A stretch of 13,995 nt of DNA, taken from positions 1 through 13,995 of the forward strand of contig CAZYWK010000090.1 in the NCBI GenBank assembly GCA_964651825.1. The letters are read 5' to 3'. Each line of letters starts with the position of its first letter. Within the stretch, counting starts at the first letter, position 1. The notes below the pieces were generated by a model. The model had not been told where the DNA came from. It was given only the letters and a program-made list of their open reading frames with translations, and searched no databases. The position numbers and the translations under genes are program-made. This document shows, in pieces, positions 6,785 to 13,231 of this stretch. Origin of the DNA: Sva-07 sp964651825. GTDB lineage: Bacteria > Actinomycetota > Acidimicrobiia > Acidimicrobiales > Ilumatobacteraceae.

Positions 6785-7036
6785 ATGAAGACCTTCATCA
6801 CGCAGTACGCCGCGATGCGTTTCGCGCTCGACCGGCAGGACCGACGCAGGCGTGGGCAGCACGGCTTCCTCGCGAGCCTCTTGTTGGCGCTCGGGCAGAT
6901 CCTCGTGATTGCACTGCTGCTCCCGATCGCTGGCCTCCAACTCCTCGGCCAGATCGGACGCGAGGTCCGCATGGCCACGGCGGACCCGAACTTCAAGGGC
7001 ACGTTCGTCAGCGGCCGCCCACCTCGAGCGAAGTGA
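6785..7036 (+). CDS. Small single-pass membrane protein, function unknown
   Basis: The protein has 83 residues. An N-terminal segment rich in Arg and Asp (residues 11-25, with DRQDRRRRGQ) precedes one long hydrophobic stretch at about 27-57 (FLASLLLALGQILVIALLLP and onward to LLGQI). A polar tail of about 26 residues follows. The positive charges before the helix predict a cytoplasmic N-terminus. Third codon positions are almost all G or C, which supports real coding, while the overlapping minus-strand frames lack this. No ribosome site is evident before the ATG. I do not recognise the family. Small one-helix proteins next to TA modules and nucleases are sometimes membrane-acting effectors, but nothing in the sequence proves this here. 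Confidence 0.6.
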   Translation: MKTFITQYAAMRFALDRQDRRRRGQHGFLASLLLALGQILVIALLLPIAGLQLLGQIGREVRMATADPNFKGTFVSGRPPRAK

Positions 7037-7049
7037 CGTCCCGCGCCCT

Positions 7050-7247
7050 CTACGAGTTCGTGCGGACCATCAGGGTGATCGCGTTGCCCTGCCGTTCGTG
7101 GATGGCGGCGAGTCCTTCGCTGATCAGTTCCAACAGCGTCTGCTGCGCGGGGTCTGCCCCGGAGCCCTCGACGATCTGAGCGAACCGTTCGCGGAGGGCG
7201 TCGTCTTGTTCGACGAGCTGGCGGTTGAGGGCGGCGACATCGATCAT
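7050..7247 (-). CDS. Small helical protein, function unknown
   Basis: The protein has 65 residues from ATG 7247 (a GTG at 7250 is the alternative). It is predicted to be alpha-helical throughout, with leucines and isoleucines at coiled-coil-like spacing (LNRQLVEQDDALRERFAQIV and LLELISEGLAAIHERQ). Codon choice is strongly GC-biased at third positions, so I regard it as a true gene. It follows a 31-residue ORF on the same strand by only a few bases and is convergent with the membrane-protein gene, whose stop is 13 bases away. No motif assigns a role. Its place beside the AbrB-PIN operon, sharing a divergent upstream region, makes a regulatory or toxin-related job conceivable but unproven. Confidence 0.6.
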   Translation of the reverse strand: MIDVAALNRQLVEQDDALRERFAQIVEGSGADPAQQTLLELISEGLAAIHERQGNAITLMVRTNS

Positions 7248-7256
7248 CACCGTCGT

Positions 7257-7352
7257 CTACGGCATCGGCATGGCGATGTCAACGGCCTCAGCTCGAGTGC
7301 AGTGGACGCCGAAGGTGTCCACGGCGTCGAGCAGGTCGATGCAGTCGGACAT
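7257..7352 (-). CDS. Very short ORF (31 residues) upstream of the small helical protein
   Basis: An ATG at 7352 opens a 31-residue frame beginning MSDCIDLLDAVDTFGVHC and ending IAMPMP with TAG at 7257-7259. Nearly every codon ends in G or C, unlike chance frames, which argues for past or present coding. The next gene's GTG/ATG follows within 6-9 bases, so translation could be coupled. It could be a leader peptide, a genuine small protein, or the leftover start of a broken gene. The ATG abuts the inverted repeat at 7353-7377, the presumed divergent control region. Confidence 0.35.
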   Translation of the reverse strand: MSDCIDLLDAVDTFGVHCTRAEAVDIAMPMP

Positions 7353-7384
7353 TTGGTAACAGCAGCGCGGTCACCAAGTACGCT
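7353..7384 (+). promoter_or_regulatory. Inverted-repeat operator and leaderless promoter of the AbrB-PIN operon
   Basis: TTGGTAAC at 7353-7360 and GTCACCAA at 7370-7377 form an inverted repeat (one mismatch in eight) around nine bases. Directly after it is a -10-like TACGCT at 7379-7384, six bases before the GTG at 7391, so the mRNA is predicted to be leaderless. A dimeric antitoxin such as the encoded AbrB-like protein could bind here and block RNA polymerase. The site also lies immediately upstream of the divergent short ORF at 7352. Confidence 0.5.
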
Positions 7385-7390
7385 CTTCCT

Positions 7391-7627
7391 GTGGCAGTGC
7401 AGGAGTATCTCGTGTCAGCGTCCGGCCAGATGTCGCTCCCCGCGGGGGCGCGTCACCGTTGGCAGCTCGACGGCGGGGGCCCGGTCGACGTGATCGATCT
7501 CGGCTTCGGCGTGCTCACGGTTCCGAAGGGTGCCGGTCGAGCGTTGCTCGATGATCTCGTCACGCGCGAGCAGCACGCAGCGTTCGTGCGATCGCTCGAG
7601 GACGATCCTGACCTGGCGACGGCGTGA
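7391..7627 (+). CDS. AbrB/MazE-like (SpoVT-type) antitoxin
   Basis: The protein has 78 residues. The N-terminal 45 match a swapped-hairpin AbrB fold: EYLVSASGQMSLPAGARHRW (the GQMSLPA segment corresponds to the GRITLPA of the family), then VDVIDLGFGVLTVPKG. The charged C-terminal tail (51-78) would be the toxin-binding part. GTG at 7391 is used, with GTG 7397 as an alternative; a -10 box six bases upstream supports the first. It would act as DNA-binding antitoxin and autorepressor together with its partner. Its TGA at 7625-7627 overlaps the GTG start of the next gene by two bases, which indicates translational coupling. Confidence 0.8.
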   Translation: MAVQEYLVSASGQMSLPAGARHRWQLDGGGPVDVIDLGFGVLTVPKGAGRALLDDLVTREQHAAFVRSLEDDPDLATA

Positions 7628-8055
7628 GTTGGGCAATCCTCGACGACCACCTGCTGCGGGACCTGCTCGCTGACGACGTTCCGGGAGGTCTGGCCGACGT
7701 TCTCGGTCGGCACGAACCAGCGACCACGAACCTCTTCCTGTATCGACTGTCGAGGAGTGTCGTCTCCGCTCGCGGCGGTGCGCTGACCGGGGGATGGGCG
7801 GCCGAGCCTCGGCGAGCACTCGGAGCGAACCTGCTCGCACTGCCCGACACCATCAGGGTCGTGCCGCTCGTCACGATCGCCTATCGAATGGCCGAGGTGG
7901 CCGATGCGCATCGCGTCTCGACGCTGGGAGCGGAATGCGTGGCCGCAGCGGAACACCTCGATGCGCCGCTGTGCGTGTGGAGTGGCGACGATGGGCCCGG
8001 CATCCGAGGAGCGATGGCCGCCCTCGGGCTCGACTATCGAACGATCAGCCGCTGA
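7624..8055 (+). CDS. PIN-like domain protein, probable toxin of the AbrB-type pair
   Basis: The protein has 143 residues. The start ILDDHLLRDLL holds D7/D8, the usual first acidic position of PIN nucleases. The C-terminal part, AHRVSTLGAECVAAAEHLDAPLCVWSGDDGPGIRGAMAALGL, keeps the alternating strand-helix layout, with E104 and D122/D123 in places where PIN proteins carry metal ligands. It is more divergent than standard VapC (no DAAYVALA-type motif), so this is a PIN-like call rather than classical VapC. It would cleave RNA when freed from its antitoxin. The GTG start overlaps the antitoxin stop, and an ATG is absent nearby. It may be a variant family found mostly in actinobacteria. Confidence 0.7.
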   Translation: MSWAILDDHLLRDLLADDVPGGLADVLGRHEPATTNLFLYRLSRSVVSARGGALTGGWAAEPRRALGANLLALPDTIRVVPLVTIAYRMAEVADAHRVSTLGAECVAAAEHLDAPLCVWSGDDGPGIRGAMAALGLDYRTISR

Positions 8056-8147
8056 ACCCATCGCAACCCGACCCGACCTCCCAACGCTCGGCGTCTGGGA
8101 GCAGTGGCGAGCGCGGTCGAGTCATTGGGATCCATCGGCGCCTCCCC

Positions 8148-8179
8148 CATGTCGCAACGTGCTAGCATCTTGCGACATG
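8148..8179 (+). promoter_or_regulatory. 32-bp near-palindromic operator covering the vapB promoter and start codon
   Basis: CATGTCGCAA at 8148-8157 and TTGCGACATG at 8170-8179 are perfect 10-bp inverted arms. The centre also contains the palindrome TGCTAGCA (8160-8167), so only two base pairs of the 32-bp element break symmetry. A -10-like TAGCAT at 8163-8168 lies inside, and the right arm ends in the ATG of vapB (8177-8179), implying leaderless transcription. A VapB dimer or VapBC complex bound here would cover -10, transcription start and start codon. Symmetry is seen; binding is inferred from known VapBC autoregulation. Confidence 0.75.
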
Positions 8180-8398
8180 CGAACCCTGTACTTGCGCAAC
8201 GTGCCCGATGACGTGGCTGAACGGCTCGAGCGGTTGGCTGAACGAGCGGGGATGTCGGTGTCGACGTTCGCCGTCCGGGAGCTGACGGAACGGTCACGAC
8301 GCGCCGACAACGCTCGCCTTCTCGGCGGTCTGCCGGACCGGGCCATCGGTGCCGACGCGATCGTCGCCGATCTCGACGCCGCACGCGCCGAGCGGTGA
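8177..8398 (+). CDS. vapB: VapB-type antitoxin (ribbon-helix-helix, FitA-like)
   Basis: The protein has 73 residues. Its N-terminus, RTLYLRNVPDDVAERLERLA, is the strand plus first helix of a ribbon-helix-helix DNA-binding domain, followed by the second helix GMSVSTFAVRELTERS. The C-terminal tail (43-73) is the usual toxin-binding extension. It represses its own operon and wraps the VapC active site. ATG 8177 lies within the palindromic operator, eight bases from the -10 box. The TGA at 8396-8398 overlaps the GTG of vapC by two bases. This matches textbook vapBC layout. Confidence 0.9.
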   Translation: MRTLYLRNVPDDVAERLERLAERAGMSVSTFAVRELTERSRRADNARLLGGLPDRAIGADAIVADLDAARAER

Positions 8399-8778
8399 TC
8401 GTCGTCGACGCGTCAGCTGCCGTGCTCGCACTCTTCAACGACGGCGAGGCCCGACGGATGCTGAGCACCGAGCCGCTCGTCGCCCCGCACCTGATCGACG
8501 TCGAAATCGCCCATGCACTGCGCCGACAGGTCCGGACCGGAGCACTCGAGCCTGCGGAGGCCGAGACCTGCCTCGCGACCTGGCAGCTCCTCGGGATCGA
8601 GCGGGTGGGTGTGACCGACCTGCTCGCACGCGTGTGGGAAATGCGCGACAACGTGTCGTCCTACGACGCGGCGTACGTGGCCCTCGCCGAAGCCTCCGGC
8701 TGCGTCCTGCTCACCGGCGACGCCCGACTGGCGCAAGCGCCGGGCCCGCGGTGCACCATCACCGTCGTCCGCACCTGA
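8395..8778 (+). CDS. vapC: VapC PIN-domain ribonuclease toxin
   Basis: The protein has 127 residues, normal for VapC. All four PIN acidic positions are visible: D5 in VVDASA, E37 in DVEIAHALRR, D91 in SSYDAAYVALAEA and D109 in LLTGDARL. These hold magnesium or manganese for cleavage of tRNA, rRNA or mRNA; the specific target cannot be read from sequence. The GTG start at 8395 overlaps the vapB stop, so synthesis is coupled to the antitoxin. Nothing suggests inactivation. A stem-loop follows the stop directly, so the operon probably ends here. Confidence 0.92.
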   Translation: MIVVDASAAVLALFNDGEARRMLSTEPLVAPHLIDVEIAHALRRQVRTGALEPAEAETCLATWQLLGIERVGVTDLLARVWEMRDNVSSYDAAYVALAEASGCVLLTGDARLAQAPGPRCTITVVRT

Positions 8779-8780
8779 CA

Positions 8781-8809
8781 CCTGGCGACACACCTGAGCC
8801 TGTGCCAGG
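8781..8809 (+). terminator. Stem-loop after vapC
   Basis: CCTGGC at 8781-8786 pairs with GCCAGG at 8804-8809, and after a one-base bulge ACA (8788-8790) pairs with TGT (8801-8803). It starts two bases after the vapC stop and is followed by CTTT, only a poor T-tract. It may act as a weak intrinsic terminator or mRNA 3'-end stabiliser. Confidence 0.4.
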
Positions 8810-8862
8810 CTTTCGACGGCGGGAACGAGTGAATCGGCACGCGCCGGGGACGAAGGAGACGC

Positions 8863-9375
8863 ATGGACGTCCACAGCGAACTCGATCGGCCGTTCAGTCA
8901 GCCCGGGTCGTCGGCGACCGACTGGTCGACGGTCCAGCGGATCCTCGAGGCGGCCGAGACGTCTTGGTTGACGACCGTGCGCGCCGATGGTCGCCCGCAC
9001 GTCACGCCGCTCGTCGCGGTGTGGCACGGTGACCGCCTGTACTTCTGCACCGGCGAGACCGAGCAGAAGGCGGTGAACCTGCGGTCGAACCGACACGTCG
9101 TGCTGACGTCGGGATGCAACGGCTGGCAGGAGGGGATCGACGTCGTGGTCGAAGGCATCGCCGATCGCGTCACCGACGACGCACTGCTCGCCGACCTCGC
9201 CGCCGTGTGGGCGACGAAGTGGGACGGCAGCTGGCAGTTCGAGGCCCGTGACGGCGCGTTCCATCACGAGGCCGGCGGCGAGGATCACCCGGCGCTGGTG
9301 TTCGAGGTGACCATCGACAAGGTGCTCAGCTTCGACAAGGAGGGCGGCGCGGCGACCCGGCATCGTCCGGCGTAG
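8863..9375 (+). CDS. Pyridoxamine 5'-phosphate oxidase-fold (PPOX) flavin protein
   Basis: The protein has 170 residues with the split-barrel FMN/F420-binding fold. Family marks are SWLTTVRADGRPHVTPLVAV at about 34-53, LYFCTGETEQKAVNLRSN at 59-76 (cofactor phosphate region with Lys, Asn and Arg) and VVVEGIADRVTDD near 92-104. Members use FMN, F420 or haem-related cofactors, so the exact reaction is unknown; in actinobacteria F420-dependent reductases are common. AAGGAG lies four bases before the ATG, a clear ribosome site, unlike the leaderless genes to its left. It stands alone with its own upstream gap, so it is probably monocistronic and marks the start of the more ordinary chromosomal region. 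Confidence 0.85.
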   Translation: MDVHSELDRPFSQPGSSATDWSTVQRILEAAETSWLTTVRADGRPHVTPLVAVWHGDRLYFCTGETEQKAVNLRSNRHVVLTSGCNGWQEGIDVVVEGIADRVTDDALLADLAAVWATKWDGSWQFEARDGAFHHEAGGEDHPALVFEVTIDKVLSFDKEGGAATRHRPA

Positions 9376-9455
9376 GCCGGATCTCGTCCGACCCCGGCAA
9401 CGACCGCAGCGAAGCAATCGCTGGACGCGTTGTGCGCGACGCTGGGGCGGTGCAG

Positions 9456-11432
9456 ATGAGGTTCGGGCCTGACGACGAGGACGAGTTCGCCATCACCAAG
9501 GCGGCGCTGATCGAGGAGTTCCGGCCGTGGGCCGACGAGCGCTACGGCGCCGATGACGGGTCGCTGGTGGCCGACGCCGACACGTTCCTCAGCTGGCGGT
9601 TCAACTACTCCGACGGTGACCTCACGACATTCGACGTGCCCGACGCGGACGAGTTCCTCCTCGGCTGGGCGCCGCGCAAGTTCGCCGTCAGCTCCGACGA
9701 AGCGCCCACGCTCTGCCGCTCGGTGCAAGCGATGGTCGAGTTCCTCGCCGACACCGATCGACTCGACGGCGGCTTCGGCCGCGCCGCCCGCGTGATGACC
9801 CACGTCGACGGGCTCGTCGACGAGGTCGCCGAGGCGCTCGACGATCCGAAGAACTTCGGGCTCGGCAAGAGCATCTTCGGCGTCGACCTGCTCGATGCCT
9901 CGGGCAGCCCGCTCCCGTCGCTGGCCGAACTGTTCGACGACGATCGGCCGGAATCGATGGAGAACCTGCAGGCGCTGCTCGACGAGCGGATGCAGGCGTT
10001 CAACTCGCTGCCGTTCGACGAGCGCCGGGCGCTCACCGACCCGATGTTCGAGCGCATGCTCCCGGAGCCCATCGAGCTGCCGTTCGTGTTCGTCCCACCG
10101 TCGGAGGCCGAGGTCGAAGCCAGCGCCGAGGACTCCGAACTGCTCCGACAGGTCGACGGTCTCGTCCGCCACCTCGGCGACAGCGGCATCAAACTCACCC
10201 AGGCCGGCAACGTCCGGCTGGCCGACGCCCGTGAGCTCGTCGAAGCGCTCGCCACCGGCGACGAGATCGACCCGATGTTGTGGGGTCGCGAGAACAAGAC
10301 CCGCTCCAGCACCCAGCTGGAGTGGCTGCACTTCATCACCCTGGTAGCGGAGCAGGCGGACGCCGTCGACTGGTTGAAGACCAAGATGAACCCGTCGCCC
10401 GACTGGCTCGAGCTCCCGCTCACGGTGCGGGCAGCGGCGGTCGTCGAGGCAGCGCTCGATGTCGGCGTCACCTCGTTCCGCTACCCGGTGGACTCGCTGT
10501 TCGGGGAGATCGTCGGGTTCCTCGAAGCGGGGATCCCGCACTGGTTCACCGTCCTCCTACCGGCCGGCACCCAGCTCGATCACGTCGACCTCGTCGACGA
10601 GGCGCTCGCCGTCACGGCGCGTCAGTACGACGAGGAACGCACCCGATGGAAGCCGAAGTTCTTCGACCAGATGATCGAAGGAGACCTCAGCCGCCTGCTC
10701 GAAAACCTGGAGCGGGTCGGGATCATCGAGTGGACCGGCCGGACGGAGATCGACGACCCCGATGCCCTGAGCCCGAGCTACGAGGGTGGCACGATCGTGC
10801 TGACGCCGCTCGGCCGTCTCACCATGAGTGGGCGAATCCTCGACGCCGGCTACACGTTCGCCACGATCGACGACCTGGCGACCGCGGATGCCATCGTCCT
10901 CGTCAACGCCGTCCTCACGATGAGCGTCACCCCGGAGCACGGGCTCGAACAGTGGCGTCCGGAGGCCTCCGTCGGCGAGCGCGCCCGGCTTCTCGCCGAC
11001 GCCGCACTCCACGCCGATCTCGCCGAACAACGACTGGCCGTGTTCACGTTGTTCCGCTCGCTCGGACCCGCCGGCGAGGTCGGGCCCGTGGTGCGGGAGC
11101 TGCTCGACTCGCCCCTCGCCGGCCACGCCGCGATGTACCTCCTCGACCGGGGGCTGGCGACCGAAGACGACGTCGGCATGTTCGTCGACGTTGGCCCCCT
11201 GGTCGACATGTTGGCGACCGTGACCGACGAGCCCGAGGCGCTCGACGAACTGTTCCGCAACGTCCAGGCGCAGGCGATCGACGACCTGATCGACGACATG
11301 TGGCGCCACGACCAGCCCGAGACCATCGAGGTGCTCGAAGCACTCGGCCGCTCGCTGACCGACAAAGCGCTGGCCAAAGCCGCCCGCAAAGCAGCGATCC
11401 GCCACCGGAGCTGGCTCGCCAACCAGCGCTGA
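9456..11432 (+). CDS. Large uncharacterised actinobacterial protein with helical-repeat-like C-terminus
   Basis: The protein has 658 residues from ATG 9456; GTG 9432 would add eight. I preferred the ATG because a G-rich GGGGCGG lies just upstream and the added residues look unstructured. It is acidic and soluble, without signal peptide or membrane helix. The N-terminal part includes FLSWRFNYSDGDLTTFDVPD and DEFLLGWAPRKF, a block I recall from many actinobacterial hypothetical proteins. The middle has LTQAGNVRLADARELVEAL, another recurrent block, with winged-helix-like character. The last 160 residues are short helical pairs (EVGPVVRELLDSPLAGHAAM; ETIEVLEALGRSL) resembling HEAT-type repeats, suggesting protein binding. 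No enzymatic motif is seen. Convergent with the next gene, with 18 bases between stops. Coding is certain, function unknown. Confidence 0.85.
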   Translation: MRFGPDDEDEFAITKAALIEEFRPWADERYGADDGSLVADADTFLSWRFNYSDGDLTTFDVPDADEFLLGWAPRKFAVSSDEAPTLCRSVQAMVEFLADTDRLDGGFGRAARVMTHVDGLVDEVAEALDDPKNFGLGKSIFGVDLLDASGSPLPSLAELFDDDRPESMENLQALLDERMQAFNSLPFDERRALTDPMFERMLPEPIELPFVFVPPSEAEVEASAEDSELLRQVDGLVRHLGDSGIKLTQAGNVRLADARELVEALATGDEIDPMLWGRENKTRSSTQLEWLHFITLVAEQADAVDWLKTKMNPSPDWLELPLTVRAAAVVEAALDVGVTSFRYPVDSLFGEIVGFLEAGIPHWFTVLLPAGTQLDHVDLVDEALAVTARQYDEERTRWKPKFFDQMIEGDLSRLLENLERVGIIEWTGRTEIDDPDALSPSYEGGTIVLTPLGRLTMSGRILDAGYTFATIDDLATADAIVLVNAVLTMSVTPEHGLEQWRPEASVGERARLLADAALHADLAEQRLAVFTLFRSLGPAGEVGPVVRELLDSPLAGHAAMYLLDRGLATEDDVGMFVDVGPLVDMLATVTDEPEALDELFRNVQAQAIDDLIDDMWRHDQPETIEVLEALGRSLTDKALAKAARKAAIRHRSWLANQR

Positions 11433-11450
11433 TGACTGTCGTGGCTCCGC

Positions 11451-11873
11451 TCAGGTGTCGATCCAGGGGCCGACGCCGCTGATCCGTTCGATCGCGACAC
11501 GGACCACGACGCTCGACGGCGAGTCGCGGACCGCGAGCGGGTGCCGCTCCAGGCCCAGGTACTTCTGCGCCAGCTGATCCATCAGCAACGGATCGGGACG
11601 GGGATCGAGCGAGGCCGTGCCCCGAACGACCAGATGGCGCTGATAGCCGCGCTCGTTGCGTTCGATGTCTTCGATCGACAGCACGATGCGGTCGTCACGC
11701 GCGAGGTTCCTCGCCTTGCGGCTGTTCGCATCGGTCCCGAACAGGATCTGGTCGCCACGGGCGATCATCCAGACCACCGACACCTGCGGTGTGCCGTCGG
11801 GGTTGTTCGTCCAGACGTGCGCAACGGCATCCGATCCGAGCAGAGCGTGTGCCTGCGCCGAGAACTCGATCAT
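11451..11873 (-). CDS. PPOX-class flavin/F420-dependent oxidoreductase
   Basis: The protein has 140 residues, typical for small F420- or FMN-binding split-barrel enzymes of actinobacteria. Visible features are AHVWTNNPDGTPQVSVVWM at 18-36, ILFGTDANSRKARNLARDDR at about 43-62 (cofactor phosphate contacts with Ser, Arg, Lys and Asn), and HLVVRGTASL at 80-89. It would transfer hydride from reduced cofactor to an unknown organic substrate in the cytoplasm. AGGGGGG lies six bases before the ATG. A TAAGGT -10-like box on the minus strand at 11903-11898 may be its promoter. It is a distant relative of the PPOX gene at 8863, but the proteins differ too much to be recent duplicates. Confidence 0.88.
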   Translation of the reverse strand: MIEFSAQAHALLGSDAVAHVWTNNPDGTPQVSVVWMIARGDQILFGTDANSRKARNLARDDRIVLSIEDIERNERGYQRHLVVRGTASLDPRPDPLLMDQLAQKYLGLERHPLAVRDSPSSVVVRVAIERISGVGPWIDT

Positions 11874-11943
11874 CGCGGACCCCCCTTGCGGTCGTCGACC
11901 TTAGCTCGCTTCGACGGTCACGTCGTTCCCACCTGCTTGTCCA

Positions 11944-12005
11944 TTGACGCCGCGCCGCGCCGACTGAAGAATGGACTCCCGGCGCGCCCGCGGCGCCGGG
12001 AGTCC
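11944..12005 (+). promoter_or_regulatory. Promoter plus 33-bp inverted repeat upstream of the DUF1353 gene
   Basis: TTGACG at 11944-11949 and AAGAAT at 11967-11972 are 17 bases apart, a good match to a housekeeping-sigma promoter. Immediately after the -10 lies a perfect inverted repeat: GGACTCCCGGCGC at 11973-11985 and GCGCCGGGAGTCC at 11993-12005, with a 7-base loop. The predicted transcription start (about 11979) falls in the left arm. It could be an operator covering the start site or a very stable 5' leader hairpin. No T-tract follows, and the flanking genes are divergent, so a terminator is unlikely. Confidence 0.6.
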
Positions 12006-12041
12006 GATGTGGGTGGCAGCACCAGAGGGACGGAGGTCGAG

Positions 12042-12845
12042 ATGGTCGACACTTCGATCGACGACACACCGTGGACGCCCTGGGTGGTCGCGCCCGGCTC
12101 CGGCTTCGAGGTCCGTGATCCACTCGGCGCGGTCGGGCTGACCCAGATCAACCGGTCGCAGTTCCTGGTGACCAACCCGTTCCGGTTCAGCGACCACGAC
12201 GTCGAGCAACTGCTGGTCGACCAGCTGGTGAGCGAGGGCAAGGACGCACAGGAGGCGCGGATCGCGGTCGACGACGCCCGGACCTTCACTCCGTCGGAGA
12301 ACCCCAGTGACCTGGCATCGATCCCTCGCTACATGCGGTGGTTCGAGAGCCCGTACGGCGTCCACACGCTGGCGGCGGTGCTCCACGACGATCTCATCGT
12401 CGACGAGCCGAACGGCGGAGCGCTCAGCAGCGACACGCTCGCCGACACGTTCTTCCGGGAGATGATGCGGGCCGCCGGCGTGCCGTGGTTGAAGCGGTGG
12501 ATCATGTGGGCGGCCGTCGCGCTCCGCTCGCGCTGGGCGGCCGGCGGGATCAGGCGGATCTCCGTGTTCGTCTGGGTCCTCCTGTCGTGCGCCGGGATCG
12601 CGGCCTTCGTCTGGGCCGTCGGCTCGGTGCTGTTCGACTGGGGTGGCCCGGACGCCTGGGTGTTGCTGTCGATCGCGCTCGTGCTCCCGTTCGTCGCCGC
12701 CGCACTCTGGGGGCGGCAGTACGGCGCGAGCATCGTCGCCGCTGCCGCCGCGCTCTGGATCCTGCCGGCGGCAGTCGTGGCCGGCATCGGATACGTCATC
12801 TACCTCGGGCTCGAGCGAATCGCGAAGACCGTCGGCCTCCGGTGA
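12042..12845 (+). CDS. DUF1353-domain membrane protein
   Basis: The protein has 267 residues. Residues about 38-165 match DUF1353: FLVTNPFRF at 41-49, SDLASIPRYMRWF at 89-101, GVHTLAAVLHDDLI at 106-119 with a conserved His-Asp pair, and ADTFFREMMRAAGVPWLKR. The domain occurs alone in phages and bacteria and its role is unknown. Here it carries a C-terminal extension with three hydrophobic stretches, about 174-198, 206-223 and 230-256, so the domain is predicted to be anchored on the inner face of the membrane. GGAGG lies five bases before the ATG, fixing the start; the open frame continues further left only by chance. It has its own promoter and inverted repeat. Confidence 0.85.
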   Translation: MVDTSIDDTPWTPWVVAPGSGFEVRDPLGAVGLTQINRSQFLVTNPFRFSDHDVEQLLVDQLVSEGKDAQEARIAVDDARTFTPSENPSDLASIPRYMRWFESPYGVHTLAAVLHDDLIVDEPNGGALSSDTLADTFFREMMRAAGVPWLKRWIMWAAVALRSRWAAGGIRRISVFVWVLLSCAGIAAFVWAVGSVLFDWGGPDAWVLLSIALVLPFVAAALWGRQYGASIVAAAAALWILPAAVVAGIGYVIYLGLERIAKTVGLR

Positions 12846-12862
12846 CCGACTCGAGACCGTGC

Positions 12863-13231
12863 TCACGCCGACAAGTCGCTGAGCAGCTCGACGGCGGCTC
12901 GTGCGTACTCGCCGATCCAGCGGTCGGAGATGCGCTTGATGGGGAGCGGCGCGATGGCCAGGTGTCGTTCGCGCCCGATCCTGCGGCCGGTGACCAGCTC
13001 GGCTGATTCCAGCACGCGCAGGTGCTGGAGGACCGTCGTGCGGTCGAGGTCGGGGAACGCCGAACACAGCTCGCCGGTGGTGGACGACGACTGCTTCAAC
13101 ACGTCGAGCATCCGCCGGCGGGTCGGGGAGGCCAGCGCCTTGAAGACGGCGTCGTCCGCGTCGCCGGTGCCGCTCTCCTCGACGGCTCGTCCGGGTCTGG
13201 CTCCAGAGCCCTTGCGTTGCCCAGGCGACAT
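12863..13231 (-). CDS. ArsR-family winged-helix transcription regulator
   Basis: The protein has 122 residues. After a flexible basic start (1-26) it has a standard ArsR winged helix: FKALASPTRRRMLDVLKQ at 30-47, the helix-turn-helix STTGELCSAFPDLDRTTVLQ at 50-69, HLRVLESAELV at 70-80, and the wing with GRRIGRERHLAI at 82-93. No cysteine cluster for metal sensing is present, so it is more like the ArsR regulators paired with SRPBCC proteins than a metal sensor. Its ATG is separated from that of the divergent AHSA1 gene by just 16 bases. It likely binds the inverted repeat there and controls both genes. Confidence 0.9.
   Translation of the reverse strand: MSPGQRKGSGARPGRAVEESGTGDADDAVFKALASPTRRRMLDVLKQSSSTTGELCSAFPDLDRTTVLQHLRVLESAELVTGRRIGRERHLAIAPLPIKRISDRWIGEYARAAVELLSDLSA

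Noticed and set aside
6401..6940. Separate minus-strand gene of 179 residues
   Set aside because: Only its MPTNIRRGYDI stub is meaningful, as the lost start of the phosphoesterase; the rest is out-of-frame sequence or antisense to the membrane-protein gene.
9285..10541. 418-residue minus-strand frame opposite the large uncharacterised gene
   Set aside because: Typical GC-rich antisense shadow; the plus-strand frame has continuous protein-like composition over 658 residues.
10280..11482. 400-residue plus-strand frame overlapping the large gene
   Set aside because: Arg/Pro/His-dominated composition, a +1 shadow of the gene in the other frame.
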